Assembly (NCBI GenBank): GCA_020427635.1
Contig: JAGQOH010000016.1
Location: 1 to 53,839 of the forward strand
Direction: 5' to 3'
DNA: 53,839 nucleotides
Source: Phycisphaerales bacterium
GTDB lineage: Bacteria > Planctomycetota > Phycisphaerae > Phycisphaerales > UBA1924
Positions 32,755 to 41,791 of this stretch are shown piece by piece. Within the stretch, counting starts at the first letter, position 1. Each line of letters begins with the position of its first letter. The position numbers and the translations under genes are program-made. The notes beneath the pieces were generated by a model, which worked only from the letters and a program-made list of their open reading frames with translations, searched no databases and was not told the DNA's origin.

Positions 32755-34143
32755 TCAGCACGCGCTCCCGAAACTGAACAGCACCAGGTTCAGGTCGACC
32801 AGATCCACCGTGCCGTTGGCGTCGCAATCGCCGCCCGTCCCGCTCGGCACCGTGTTCCCGAAGTTGAACAGCACCACGTTCAGATCCCCCAGGTCCGTCA
32901 CTCCCGACCCGTCAATGTCCGTCGGACAAGGCGCCGTCGTGGCATCGCCAAAGATGTACAACGATCCGGCATCGGGCCCATTGTCCGCATCACCGATGGC
33001 CCCGATCACGATGCTGTCACCATCGATGTCGACCGACGTGCCGAAGTAATCGAACTGCACCCCATCACTGGCAAGCAGCTTGTTGATCTGCGCACCGCTC
33101 GTCGCATCAAACAGGTACGCCGACCCCGCGTCAAAACCGTTGTCGCCATCCTGGTGCGCGCCCACCGCCACGATCCCATTGCTGATCGCGATCGAAACAC
33201 CAAAGTTGTCTCGATCATGCCCGTCGGCGGGGAAGATGTAATGCAGCTCATCACCCGTCTGCGCATCAAAGACATACATCGCGCCCGAGTGGTCGAAGAA
33301 AACGCTCCGCCCCCACGCCCCAACCGCAACCAGTCCACCGTCAATGTCAATGTCCTCGGCAAACTGGTCCGTCGACGTCCCGTTGCTCGCCGTCAACGTC
33401 CGAAGCTGGTTGCCGCTCTGCGCATCAAACAGCCACACCGTCCCGAGCCTGAACCCCACGCTTGGCACGAAATGCGCCCGCGATCCCACCGCGACCATGC
33501 TGCCCTCCATCGCGATGGAAATGCCAAAGCTCTGCGAAGCACCACCAACGTCCGGCAACAGCTTGTCCAGCTGCGCGCCTGTCGCGGCGTCGAACAGGTA
33601 CGCCGATCCCGATTGCGTGCCCTGGTCGTCGTCACCATACGCGCCCACGGCCACAATCCCATTGTCGATCGCAACTGACCACCCAAACCAGTCGTTCGCC
33701 GCCCCATCCGCCGGCACAAGCTTGGCCAGCTGCGCGCCCGTACTTGCACTAAAGACGTATACCGACCCCGACCCCACACCGTTGTGCACGTCATACGGCG
33801 CGCCCACCACGACAATCCCGCCCCGCAGCGCGATCGAATACCCAAACTGGTCCCCCGGCGCGCCGTCACTCGGCGTCAGCTTGCGCAGCTGCGCGCCCGT
33901 CGACGCGTTGAAAAGGTACGCCGAGCCCGAATCAAGCCCATTGTCTCCGTCGTGGCACGCCCCGACCGCAATAACGCCCTGGTCCGAAGCGACGTCGCAC
34001 CCAAGCCCGTCGCCAGCAAGGCCATCCGTCGCCACACCCTTCACGCGCTCATTGACAACTTGTCCCAAGCACACAGGCGCAACCAAAGCAAGCCCGGCAG
34101 CAGCGCCCAGGCAGGCCATCAATCGGGTCGGGAACGGGTTCAT
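32755..34143 (-). CDS. Secreted seven-bladed FG-GAP propeller with dockerin tail
   Basis: 462 residues; AAGGAG precedes the ATG. Signal peptide ACLGAAAGLALVAPVCLGQ. Seven FG-GAP-type repeats of about 53 residues follow, with the pattern DxFGxSxAxxxGxVAVGA...SGSAYLFDAxTGAQLxKL (for example DWFGWSVAIDNGIVAVGAYG, GSAYLFDAATGAQLDKLLP). This predicts a complete seven-blade integrin-alpha-like propeller. Blade 5 is the most divergent. A dockerin-like pair follows (DIDGSGVTDLGDLNVVLFNF and DCDANGTVDLVDLNLVLFSF), ending SAC. Likely a cell-surface or matrix binding protein. It sits inside the sigma-kinase unit, ending at the point where the kinase gene is broken. Confidence 0.88.
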   Translation of the reverse strand: MNPFPTRLMACLGAAAGLALVAPVCLGQVVNERVKGVATDGLAGDGLGCDVASDQGVIAVGACHDGDNGLDSGSAYLFNASTGAQLRKLTPSDGAPGDQFGYSIALRGGIVVVGAPYDVHNGVGSGSVYVFSASTGAQLAKLVPADGAANDWFGWSVAIDNGIVAVGAYGDDDQGTQSGSAYLFDAATGAQLDKLLPDVGGASQSFGISIAMEGSMVAVGSRAHFVPSVGFRLGTVWLFDAQSGNQLRTLTASNGTSTDQFAEDIDIDGGLVAVGAWGRSVFFDHSGAMYVFDAQTGDELHYIFPADGHDRDNFGVSIAISNGIVAVGAHQDGDNGFDAGSAYLFDATSGAQINKLLASDGVQFDYFGTSVDIDGDSIVIGAIGDADNGPDAGSLYIFGDATTAPCPTDIDGSGVTDLGDLNVVLFNFGNTVPSGTGGDCDANGTVDLVDLNLVLFSFGSAC

Positions 34144-34287
34144 CGCGCAACACTCCTTTCAACCCGGCCGCAGCCAGGCATTGCAAGGAGGTCTCCACGG
34201 AGAACCCTATCAGGTATTCCGTTTCTGTGCAAGGTTCCCGGGTACCATCCCGCCCCGATTCACCTCGCGCTCACCCACGAAGCCCCC

Positions 34288-35364
34288 TTGACGCACCCGC
34301 CTATCAACATCCCATCGCCAACCCTCACCCCCTGGCGACACCGCGCCCGCCGCGCCACACCATGGCTCTGCTGGGTAGCCGCCTTCCTTGTCGCCTGGCT
34401 GCTCCTCATCACACTTGGCCACCACTGGACCGCAGTCGAACACCACTGGCCCATCGCCCTCGCCATGGCCCTTGGCTCATATGTCGCCGGCTCCACACCA
34501 ATGGGTGGCGGCACCATCGGCTTCCCCGTACTCACACTCATCCTCGACGAGCCCGCACGCCTCGGACGCGACTTCTCCTTCGCCATCCAGTCCGTCGGCA
34601 TGACCAGCGCATCTATCCTCATCTTCTGCATGCGACAACACCTCGCCCGACGCATGCTCGTCTTCGCACTCCTTGGCACGACCGTCGGCACACCGCTTGG
34701 CGTCGCCATCCTCGCACCGCACACACCTGAACTCGCGATCAAACTCGTCTTCGCCATCCTCTGGGCGAGCTTCGGCATCATGCACCTCGTCAAGATGCGC
34801 GAGATCTGCTCGCTCCACGGCCGCACCGGCGCGTCACGCCGCTTCGACGCAACCGCCGGACTCCTCGTCGGATTCGTGGGGGGCACTACAGTCGCCGCCA
34901 TCACAGGGGTGGGCGTCGACATGCTCCTCTACGTCGTCCTCGTCCTGCTCACGCGCTGTGACCTTAAGGCCGCAATCCCTAGCTCCGTCATTCTCATGGC
35001 ATGGACAAGCCTCATGGGCATGGGCGCACGCCTGACCTTGGCCGCCCTGGGTGACGACTCGTACGCACTCCCCGACGAACTGCTGTACTACTGGCTCGCC
35101 GCAGCGCCCATCGTCCTCTTCGGCGCCCCCCTCGGCGCCGTCGTCGTGCGACTCATGCCGCGCGAACCCACGCTCATCTTTGTCTCAGTGCTCTGCGTGG
35201 GTCAGTTCGTCTGGACGATCTACCGCGAATGGCACAACCTCACCGCGCTCGAACTCGGCGCCGCGATTATCGCAGTCTGCGCACTCAACCTCGCCTTCAT
35301 CACCTTGCACCACATCGGGCGCAGATTCGTCGCCTCACGCCGCCCCGACATGCACGGGCCCTGA
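34288..35364 (+). CDS. TauE/SafE (TSUP) family permease
   Basis: About 358 residues. No ATG or GTG lies at a sensible place; TTG at 34288 is the best start because it precedes the first TM (WLCWVAAFLVAWLLLITLGH). ATG at 34468 would lose that segment. Eight or so TMs are visible. The GSYVAGSTPMGGGTIGFPVL segment and its inverted counterpart (LLVGFVGGTTVAAITGVGVD) are the two conserved half-repeats of the TSUP family, which transports sulfite, sulfonates or other small organic anions. The substrate cannot be read. It uses C-ending codons despite lying on the plus strand among G-ending minus-strand genes. Its 3' end overlaps the 3' end of mrpG by 30 bases (convergent). Confidence 0.85.
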   Translation: MTHPPINIPSPTLTPWRHRARRATPWLCWVAAFLVAWLLLITLGHHWTAVEHHWPIALAMALGSYVAGSTPMGGGTIGFPVLTLILDEPARLGRDFSFAIQSVGMTSASILIFCMRQHLARRMLVFALLGTTVGTPLGVAILAPHTPELAIKLVFAILWASFGIMHLVKMREICSLHGRTGASRRFDATAGLLVGFVGGTTVAAITGVGVDMLLYVVLVLLTRCDLKAAIPSSVILMAWTSLMGMGARLTLAALGDDSYALPDELLYYWLAAAPIVLFGAPLGAVVVRLMPREPTLIFVSVLCVGQFVWTIYREWHNLTALELGAAIIAVCALNLAFITLHHIGRRFVASRRPDMHGP

Positions 35365-35808
35365 GTCCTGCGCCACCAAGCGCTGCGGCCCCTCAGGCAC
35401 GCCAATCTCGTCATCGCTCACCGAGCAATTCGGATCAGCTTTGTCCTGCGCAAGCTCATCGCTCAAAGTGCCAGGCCACTGTTCGATCTTGCAATGGTGC
35501 GCCGCCTTCGCCAACAAGTGCGACCCGATGGGCGACGCCACAAACGTGAACACGATCGCCATGATCGCCTTGCCTGCAATGTCAAGTGTCCACACATGCA
35601 AAATCGCCGCGATCAACATCCCTGCCAGCCCAAGCGTTGTGCACTTCGACGCCGCGTGAATCCGCTGATACGCATCAGGTAAGCGCACCACGCCCACCGC
35701 GCCGACGAACATGAAGAACAGCCCGCCGGCCAGCGAAATCGTTGCAAGCAGGTCACGCACGCCCGCCGTCGCATCGTCCGCCGCCAAAACCATTGGTGCA
35801 AGCTCCAT
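35335..35808 (-). CDS. mrpG: Na+/H+ antiporter subunit MrpG/MnhG
   Basis: 157 residues from ATG at 35808, overlapping the mrpF stop (TGATG); GTG at 35811 is possible. Three TMs with the MrpG signature: GGLFFMFVGAVGVVRLPDAY, QRIHAASKCTTLGLAGML and GKAIMAIVFTFVASPIGSHL. It is a small membrane subunit of the Mrp multi-subunit cation/proton antiporter, needed for complex assembly. A soluble, acidic C-terminal extension of about 50 residues (WPGTLSDELAQDKADPNCSV) goes beyond typical MrpG length. It is the last gene of the operon and overlaps the TauE/SafE gene tail to tail. Confidence 0.92.
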   Translation of the reverse strand: MELAPMVLAADDATAGVRDLLATISLAGGLFFMFVGAVGVVRLPDAYQRIHAASKCTTLGLAGMLIAAILHVWTLDIAGKAIMAIVFTFVASPIGSHLLAKAAHHCKIEQWPGTLSDELAQDKADPNCSVSDDEIGVPEGPQRLVAQDSGPVHVGAA

Positions 35809-36149
35809 CACGCCGCGCTCCCTCTGCGCCCAAGGTATTGCGCAAATGCCAGTGTCGATGCGAATCCCAGAATGCCGACCACCAGCACCACATCGAAGAC
35901 GACAAGCGACTCAAATCGGATCGTCAGCAGCAGCACCAAACCCGCAATCTGGATCGAAATCGTGTCCGCCGCCAGACCCCGATCCACAAGCGTTGGGCCT
36001 TTCAGCAGCCGAATCATGCACAACAAGACGCCAACCGACATCAGCACGATGCCGATCGCAATCACTGTGTCGAGCAGACCGCGCGTCCAGGGCGTTCCAC
36101 CCTCCGCCGCAAGCAGCAGGGGGGCCACATTGCCAAACAGGTTGGTCAT
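35808..36149 (-). CDS. mrpF: Na+/H+ antiporter subunit MrpF/MnhF
   Basis: 113 residues from ATG at 36149, overlapping the mrpE stop (TGATG). Three TMs. The segment LCMIRLLKGPTLVDRGLAAD (family RxxxGPtxxDRvvAlD) is the defining MrpF motif, followed by LVLLLTIRFESLVVFDVVLV. It is a small subunit of the Mrp antiporter, reported in other bacteria to affect bile-salt or cation efflux and assembly. It is about 20 residues longer at the N-terminus than typical, with PLLLAAEGGTPWTRGLL before the first TM. Confidence 0.92.
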   Translation of the reverse strand: MTNLFGNVAPLLLAAEGGTPWTRGLLDTVIAIGIVLMSVGVLLCMIRLLKGPTLVDRGLAADTISIQIAGLVLLLTIRFESLVVFDVVLVVGILGFASTLAFAQYLGRRGSAA

Positions 36150-36622
36150 CACGCGAACACCCCTTTCATCAGGTGCGCCTGCAGATCATCGATCTCACGC
36201 CGCGCCGACTCCGGATCCTCCGCATACATGCAGTGCAGGTACAACCACTGCCCATCCGGACTCACATCCACACTCAACGTTCCAGGCGTCAATGTGATCG
36301 CGCTCCCAAGCGTCGTGATCTGCGTTTGTGTCAGATGCCCCACCGGATACCGCAGCAGTCGCGGCTTCTGGTGAAACCCGGGCGTCACCACTTCCTTGGC
36401 AATCTGCCAGTTCGACTTGATCAACAAGCCCGTGAAGTACAGCCCGAAATACAACAGCGCCCAAAGCCGTCCCAAGTACGGCCCCTTCCGCGCAATCGTC
36501 GAGTACGCGACCATCACCAGTGCGCCGATCGCCAGCCCCGCGATGAAATTCCACGGCGTCCCGCTGCCCGTCAGCAAACACCACACCACCGCCAACAGCA
36601 CGTTGAAGAGAAACCGGCTCAT
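36149..36622 (-). CDS. mrpE: Na+/H+ antiporter subunit MrpE/MnhE
   Basis: 157 residues. Begins MSRFLFNVLLAVVWCLLTGS (TM1), then NFIAGLAIGALVMVAY (TM2), a LWALLYFGLYFTGLLIKSNW segment and the soluble C-terminal domain TQTQITTLGSAITLTPGTLS, all typical of MrpE. The LTPGTLSVDV motif is strongly conserved in the family. The subunit is needed for a stable, membrane-integrated Mrp complex. The ATG overlaps the mrpD stop (ATGA), and the stop overlaps mrpF. Confidence 0.93.
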   Translation of the reverse strand: MSRFLFNVLLAVVWCLLTGSGTPWNFIAGLAIGALVMVAYSTIARKGPYLGRLWALLYFGLYFTGLLIKSNWQIAKEVVTPGFHQKPRLLRYPVGHLTQTQITTLGSAITLTPGTLSVDVSPDGQWLYLHCMYAEDPESARREIDDLQAHLMKGVFA

Positions 36623-38229
36623 CGCGAAACCTCCATCGCAACCGTGTCATGATGCCCCGCGGGCGCCGTGTGCGGCTCTGCAACGTCCTGCGGCCCAAGC
36701 ACCGCCGCGATGTACGCCTGCGGATCATCAAGCTCCGCCGTCGCGCGCGTCGCCCACGCAAGCGTCGGCTCCGCCGCAAGCCCATACCCCACAGACACAA
36801 ACACAGTCAGCGCAATCCCCGCCGTCGCAAACCCATACCGCGGCGCTGGACCCGCCTCCGCGCCGTCCGGCACAACAAGCCCCGGCGCACTCGTCTCCCC
36901 CCAGAACGCCCGCACCCAGATCCGCAACATCGCTACAAGCGTCAGCACCGCCGTAAACACCGTCGCGCCCACAAGCCACCACGCATGCGCATCAATGCCT
37001 TCCCGCAGCAGCAGCGCCTTGCCATAAAACCCTGCCAATGGCGGCACACCCGTCAACCCAATCATCAACAAGAAGAACATCACGCCAAGACCAGGCATCG
37101 CCTTCGCAATCCCGCCCAGTTCATCAAGGCGTACGCTCCCCGCACGCTTCTCCAGCATCCCGCAGCAGAGCATCAGCCCTGCCATCACGATCATCTCCTG
37201 ACCCATGTAATGCAGCGCGCCCGCAAAGGCCCCGGGTCGCATGAGCGACACACCAAAGATCAGATACCCCACGTGCGCGATCAAGATCATCGCCAGGATC
37301 CGTCGGACATTCACCGCCGACAGCGCGCAGATGATGGCAATCACCATCGTCGTCCCCGCTGCGATCGGCAACAGTTGCTGCACAAATGTCAGCCCGTCAA
37401 TCCCAGGCGACGCAAACACCGCCGGGAACAGCCGCAGCACCGCATACACGCCCACCTTGCTCAGCAGCGCCGCAAACAACGCGCTGATGCTCGACGGCAT
37501 CGTGTGATACGTATCAGGAAGCCAGAACCACAAGGGGAACACCGCCCCCTTCAGCGCAAACACAAACAGCAACATCACGCTGAGAGTCTGGAACCCCGTC
37601 GGCAGCGGCGCGCCCGTCATCTTCGCTTCACTAACAATCCGCGCCAGGTCCGCATAGTTCAACGTGCCCACCACGCCGTACAGCAACCCCGCCGTCAGCA
37701 CGAACACCGTCGACCCGACCAGATTCAGCACCACGTACTTGTACGCCTGCGCAAGCTGCGCCCGACCGCCCCCCAGCACGATCAAGGCATAGCTCGCCAT
37801 GAGCATGATCTCAAACGCCACGAACAGGTTGAACAGGTCCCCCGTGATGAACGAGAAATTCACCCCCAGAATCAACAGGTGAAACAATGGATGAAACCAC
37901 CCGCGCTCAAGCGCCGGCGCAATCGTATTGAACGAATGCATATACGCCGCAATCGCCACAATATTCGCCACCACCAAGAGCGTCGCGTTTACGCCATCCA
38001 GCGCCAGTGCAATCCCAAATGGCGGCTGCCATGCCCCCATCCACGACACCAACACAGGCGTCTCAGGCGAAATCATGAACGCCAGTGTCCACGCCGTGAT
38101 CGCCGTCGCGCCAAGCACGCAAAGCCCGGCAAACCGTTGCAGCATCACATGCCCGCGCAACGCCGTCGTCACGATGCCGCCCAGCATCGGCAGAATCACA
38201 AACAGTGCAATCCAGTCGTTATGCATCAC
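36619..38229 (-). CDS. mrpD: Na+/H+ antiporter subunit MrpD/MnhD
   Basis: 536 residues with about 14 TMs, homologous to complex I NuoM/NuoN antiporter-like subunits. Seen: FSFITGDLFNLFVAFEIMLM (Glu in TM5), YKYVVLNLVGSTVFVL, LKGAVFPLWFWLPDTYHTMP (Lys of the TM7 region plus the HxxxP loop), SSISALFAALLSKVGVYAVL and GLTGVPPLAGFYGKALLL. These are the proton-channel landmarks of the family. The C-terminus is extended (about 40 residues, ending HHDTVAMEVSR). Overlaps mrpC and mrpE by 4 bases each. Confidence 0.95.
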   Translation of the reverse strand: MMHNDWIALFVILPMLGGIVTTALRGHVMLQRFAGLCVLGATAITAWTLAFMISPETPVLVSWMGAWQPPFGIALALDGVNATLLVVANIVAIAAYMHSFNTIAPALERGWFHPLFHLLILGVNFSFITGDLFNLFVAFEIMLMASYALIVLGGGRAQLAQAYKYVVLNLVGSTVFVLTAGLLYGVVGTLNYADLARIVSEAKMTGAPLPTGFQTLSVMLLFVFALKGAVFPLWFWLPDTYHTMPSSISALFAALLSKVGVYAVLRLFPAVFASPGIDGLTFVQQLLPIAAGTTMVIAIICALSAVNVRRILAMILIAHVGYLIFGVSLMRPGAFAGALHYMGQEMIVMAGLMLCCGMLEKRAGSVRLDELGGIAKAMPGLGVMFFLLMIGLTGVPPLAGFYGKALLLREGIDAHAWWLVGATVFTAVLTLVAMLRIWVRAFWGETSAPGLVVPDGAEAGPAPRYGFATAGIALTVFVSVGYGLAAEPTLAWATRATAELDDPQAYIAAVLGPQDVAEPHTAPAGHHDTVAMEVSR

Positions 38230-38630
38230 GCTGCCTCCGCCGTTGCAAAGTCGTCCGGCATCTCCGGGCGATCCTCTTCGCGCAGCTCCGTCACATCCAT
38301 CGAACGCACGCGCCGATGCTGCGCCACGAGCAACGCCAGCAAGAATCCCGTCACCGCAAAGCTGATCACGATCGACGTCAGAATGAGCGCCTGGGGCAAG
38401 GGATCCACGTGCAACCCCAGCGCGCTCGTCCCCAGAATGGGCGACGCCTTGCGCACCGTCTCACCACCCAGGCTCAGCAAGGGCTGCCCGCTCATCGCGA
38501 TGATCCCCATGTGCGCCGCGTGCGAGAACAGGAACAACCCCATCGCCACGCTCTTCAAATCTCGGCTCGTGAGCAAATACACGCTCACCGCAAAGATCAC
38601 CGCCACACAGATGGAAAGAAGCACAGTCAT
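38226..38630 (-). CDS. mrpC: Na+/H+ antiporter subunit MrpC/MnhC
   Basis: 134 residues, three TMs, homologous to NuoK. Starts VLLSICVAVIFAVSVYLLTS. LKSVAMGLFLFSHAAHMGII carries the family position for the second helix, and DPLPQALILTSIVISFAVTG is the conserved MrpC/NuoK-like segment. A short acidic C-terminal tail (TELREEDRPEMPDDFATAEA) faces the cytoplasm. The ATG shares one base with the mrpAB stop. Small core subunit of the Mrp antiporter. Confidence 0.93.
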   Translation of the reverse strand: MTVLLSICVAVIFAVSVYLLTSRDLKSVAMGLFLFSHAAHMGIIAMSGQPLLSLGGETVRKASPILGTSALGLHVDPLPQALILTSIVISFAVTGFLLALLVAQHRRVRSMDVTELREEDRPEMPDDFATAEAA

Positions 38631-41600
38631 CAGTCAAGCTCCTCCTCGAAGCGGTTGATCATGCCAACCGACACCGCGACCACCACGATGAACACGCCAA
38701 GGTCAAACAGCGCCACGCTCGTCCAGTGATACGTCCCGCCACCAATCAAGGGCACATACGAGTTGTCGCTCGTAAAGAATGGCCCGCCCTCACCCGTAAA
38801 CAAGTGAATCAGCAGCGGTGCCACACCAGTACCCAGCGCCAGCGCCAAGCCCATCGCCGCCGTTAGCCCGGGCTTGATCGGCAAGAGCCGCTTCAGCGCC
38901 GCGCCGCCGTCACTCATCCGATACGCCGCAAGCCCCACCGAGGCAATCAAACCCGCAATAAACCCGCCGCCCGGCTCATCGTGCCCCTTGAAGAACACAT
39001 ACCCCGCAAACAGCAGGCTCAATGGCAGCAACAACTTCATCGCTGTCCGCAACATGTACGTCCGCAAATGCCGTTGCGGCCCGCGCTCTTGCAACCCCAA
39101 CGGCGCCGGACACGCGCCAATGAGCGCAAGCACGCCCATCATCGCAATCGACAGCACCGTGATCTCGCCCACCGTGTCATACCCACGGAAGTCCACCAGA
39201 ATCACGTTCACAACGTTGTTCCCACCGCCGCCGCGCCCGTGCGTATCGGCAGTCGTGCCCATGTACGAGTTCCGCAGCATCCACCCGCCAAGCCGCGTGT
39301 CATCCACCTGGACGAACGGCGCATGATGCTCAGAATCAGCAGCCTCGTGCCCCTCGACATCCGCCGCCGCAAGGATCGCGCCGCCATGCTCCATCTGCGC
39401 ATGCTGCACTTCTCCCTGCTGCTGCGCCATCGCCCACGCATCCAGCGCCGACTTGTCCGCCGCCGCGCCCGCATGCAGCGTGATCCAACCCACGCACAAG
39501 CCCACCAGTGCCGCAAACACAACACGTGGCACAGGGAACGCCCGCACTTGCGCCCCGCGCTCAGGCAGAAGCCGCAGCGCCAGCATGAACAACACCACTG
39601 AAATGATCTCGAACATCACTTGCGTCAACGCCAAGTCCGGCGCCTGATACAGCAAGTACATCCCGATCACGCTGAACCCGCACGTGCCCAACACCAGCAC
39701 ACGCACGACGCGCGACTTTACGATCGGCATGATCAACGCCGACGCACAGATCAGCGCCGTCAGAAGCCAGCCCGCAAGCGTGTAGTCCACATCCGTAATG
39801 CCCGGCACATCGGGCCACTTCAGAAGCGCCCCGCGATCCAGCCAAAACGTCGCCCCCATCGCCGCGATCAGCGCCGTAAGCACCGTCACGACATAGATGC
39901 GCACATCGCCCCGCTGCACCGTCGCAAACACACTGTGCCCAAGCCGCTCGCCACCGCGAAGTGACAACGGAAACAGTTGATTGTGCGGATCGTTGATCGC
40001 CCTCCGCCACATCGGTGCAAGCCCAAGCCCGAGGCCCAGCGCTATCGCAGCCGCCGACAGCCCAAGCGCCGCCGTCGGGTGCGTCAGCGCCTCAAACACA
40101 CTTGGCAAATGCGTCCAATAGTTCTCCGCGCCCGTCTCCACCGGCAGAATGATTCGCTCGAACAACCCCGGCGCAAACCCACCGATGTACTGCCAGATCA
40201 CGAGCGCCGCCGCCGGCCACCAGATGCACGCCCCCCAGAACCCGCGCTCATGCTCGTGATGATGATGCTCCTCATCAGCATGCCCGTGCCCATGCGCACC
40301 CGCCTTCGCAAAGAACGTCGCAGTCATCCGCACGAACACCGCGACGTTGCACATCGCCATGAATACAGCGCCGACCCCAACCAGCCACAACACCGCATGC
40401 GACTCCGCCCCATGCACAATCTGGTACAGGAACGCTTCCTTCGCCGGGAAACTCAACGTAAACGGCAGCCCCGCCATCGCATACGCCGCGAGAAGTGACA
40501 GCACCGCCAGCAGCCGATGACTCTTTATGAGCCCCTTGCACTCGCTCAGCGCCTTGCGCCCCGCAATGTGCATGATCGCCCCCGCCAAAATGAACAAGGG
40601 CGCCTTGTACAACGCATGATTCAGAATCTGCGTGATCGGGTAGATGATGTTCGGATCTCCCGCAGCGGCCGCCAGTTCCGTCGCACCATGCGCCGAACCT
40701 GCATGCTCACCGCCGCCATGCGATCCGTGCAGGAAATCGATCCCGCCAAGTCCATACGCGCACACAAACAAGCCAAGCTGGCTCACCGTCGTGTACGCAA
40801 AGATCTTCTTCAAGACGTCCGAGCGGATCGCCATATACCCGCCGACCACCATCGTCATCACGCCAAAGAACACCAGCGTCGGCATCCACCAATCAAGCTC
40901 GCGCAATACTGGAAACAGCCGAGCCAGAAGATACACGCCCGCCTTCACCATCGTCGCAGAATGCAAGTACGCGCTCACAGGCGTCGGCGCCGCCATCGCA
41001 CCGGGCAACCAGAAGTGCAGTGGCCACTGCGCGCTCTTCGCCGCCGCCCCAACAAAGATCAACGCAAACGCCGTCATCACCATCGGTGCGCCGATCGAAA
41101 ACGTCCCAGCCGCCATCGCCGCTTCGAGCCCGCTGAAACTCCAGATGTTGCTGCTCACACCAAGCGCAATCAATCCCGCCAGCATCACAAGCCCGCCCAG
41201 CCCCGTCACCGCGAACGCCTGCATCGCAAGCTTGCCGCTCGTGCGATCATTCGTGTGCCAGCCGATGAGCAGGAACGAACTCACGCTCGTCAGTTCCCAG
41301 AACACAAACAATCCCAGCAGGTTGTCGCTGAGAACAATGCCCATCATCGCCGTCATGAACAGCCCGAGCATCGGATAGAACCGCGCCAGGTCCGCTTCAC
41401 TGCGCCCGAAGTACCCGCGCGCATACAGCACGATCAAACACCCGATTCCCGACACCAACAGCGCAAAGAACATCCCGAGTTGGTCCGCCGCAAAGCTCAA
41501 CTCCAGCCCAAGTGTCGGCGCCAACGGCAAGCTCGCCACCTGCGTCGACACCCCGTGCTGCAGCAGCGCAACCACCGCGATCACGGGCCCCGCCAGCGCA

Positions 41601-41713
41601 AGCAACACCCGCGGCGTAATCACACCCTTGGGAAGCAACATCGTCAGCGCGCCCGTCGCCACCGGTGCGAACACCGCCAACAACGCAAGCGTCAACCAGC
41701 TCTCAGTGCCCAT
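38630..41713 (-). CDS. mrpA: Fused Na+/H+ antiporter subunit MrpA-MrpB
   Basis: 1027 residues; GAGGGGG lies 7 bases before the ATG. Residues about 1-780 are MrpA (NuoL-like): LSDNLLGLFVFWELTSVSSF (TM5 Glu), FVGAAAKSAQWPLHFWLPGA, PTPVSAYLHSATMVKAGVYL and the C-terminal MrpA-specific TMs (LAGWLLTALICASALI). Residues about 880-1027 are a complete MrpB/MnhB domain (LRTAMKLLLPLSLLFAGYVF, FKGHDEPGGGFIAGLIASVG, HWTSVALFDLGVFIVVVAVS). Fusion of A and B is known in some bacteria. Two insertions stand out: a His-rich loop at about 471-495 (HGHGHADEEHHHHEHER) and an acidic/His loop near 780-800 (GHEAADSEHHAPF), both possible metal-binding loops facing one side of the membrane. Confidence 0.95.
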   Translation of the reverse strand: MGTESWLTLALLAVFAPVATGALTMLLPKGVITPRVLLALAGPVIAVVALLQHGVSTQVASLPLAPTLGLELSFAADQLGMFFALLVSGIGCLIVLYARGYFGRSEADLARFYPMLGLFMTAMMGIVLSDNLLGLFVFWELTSVSSFLLIGWHTNDRTSGKLAMQAFAVTGLGGLVMLAGLIALGVSSNIWSFSGLEAAMAAGTFSIGAPMVMTAFALIFVGAAAKSAQWPLHFWLPGAMAAPTPVSAYLHSATMVKAGVYLLARLFPVLRELDWWMPTLVFFGVMTMVVGGYMAIRSDVLKKIFAYTTVSQLGLFVCAYGLGGIDFLHGSHGGGEHAGSAHGATELAAAAGDPNIIYPITQILNHALYKAPLFILAGAIMHIAGRKALSECKGLIKSHRLLAVLSLLAAYAMAGLPFTLSFPAKEAFLYQIVHGAESHAVLWLVGVGAVFMAMCNVAVFVRMTATFFAKAGAHGHGHADEEHHHHEHERGFWGACIWWPAAALVIWQYIGGFAPGLFERIILPVETGAENYWTHLPSVFEALTHPTAALGLSAAAIALGLGLGLAPMWRRAINDPHNQLFPLSLRGGERLGHSVFATVQRGDVRIYVVTVLTALIAAMGATFWLDRGALLKWPDVPGITDVDYTLAGWLLTALICASALIMPIVKSRVVRVLVLGTCGFSVIGMYLLYQAPDLALTQVMFEIISVVLFMLALRLLPERGAQVRAFPVPRVVFAALVGLCVGWITLHAGAAADKSALDAWAMAQQQGEVQHAQMEHGGAILAAADVEGHEAADSEHHAPFVQVDDTRLGGWMLRNSYMGTTADTHGRGGGGNNVVNVILVDFRGYDTVGEITVLSIAMMGVLALIGACPAPLGLQERGPQRHLRTYMLRTAMKLLLPLSLLFAGYVFFKGHDEPGGGFIAGLIASVGLAAYRMSDGGAALKRLLPIKPGLTAAMGLALALGTGVAPLLIHLFTGEGGPFFTSDNSYVPLIGGGTYHWTSVALFDLGVFIVVVAVSVGMINRFEEELD

Positions 41714-41791
41714 GCGGATCCCCCTCGCAAGCCGTCGACCACCGCGCCGGCCGCCATCATCTATCGTCCGATTACAGGGCTCATCGGCGGT

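Noticed and set aside
32596..33678. A 360-codon gene starting after the sigma factor
   Set aside because: Only the first 53 or so codons are kinase-like; the rest is antisense to the FG-GAP/dockerin gene.
36649..38658. Long open frame (about 669 codons) on the plus strand
   Set aside because: Antisense to mrpD/mrpC; composition is Arg/His/Pro-rich with no domain, a shadow of high-GC coding on the other strand. The same holds for 40517-41869 and 42050-43417.
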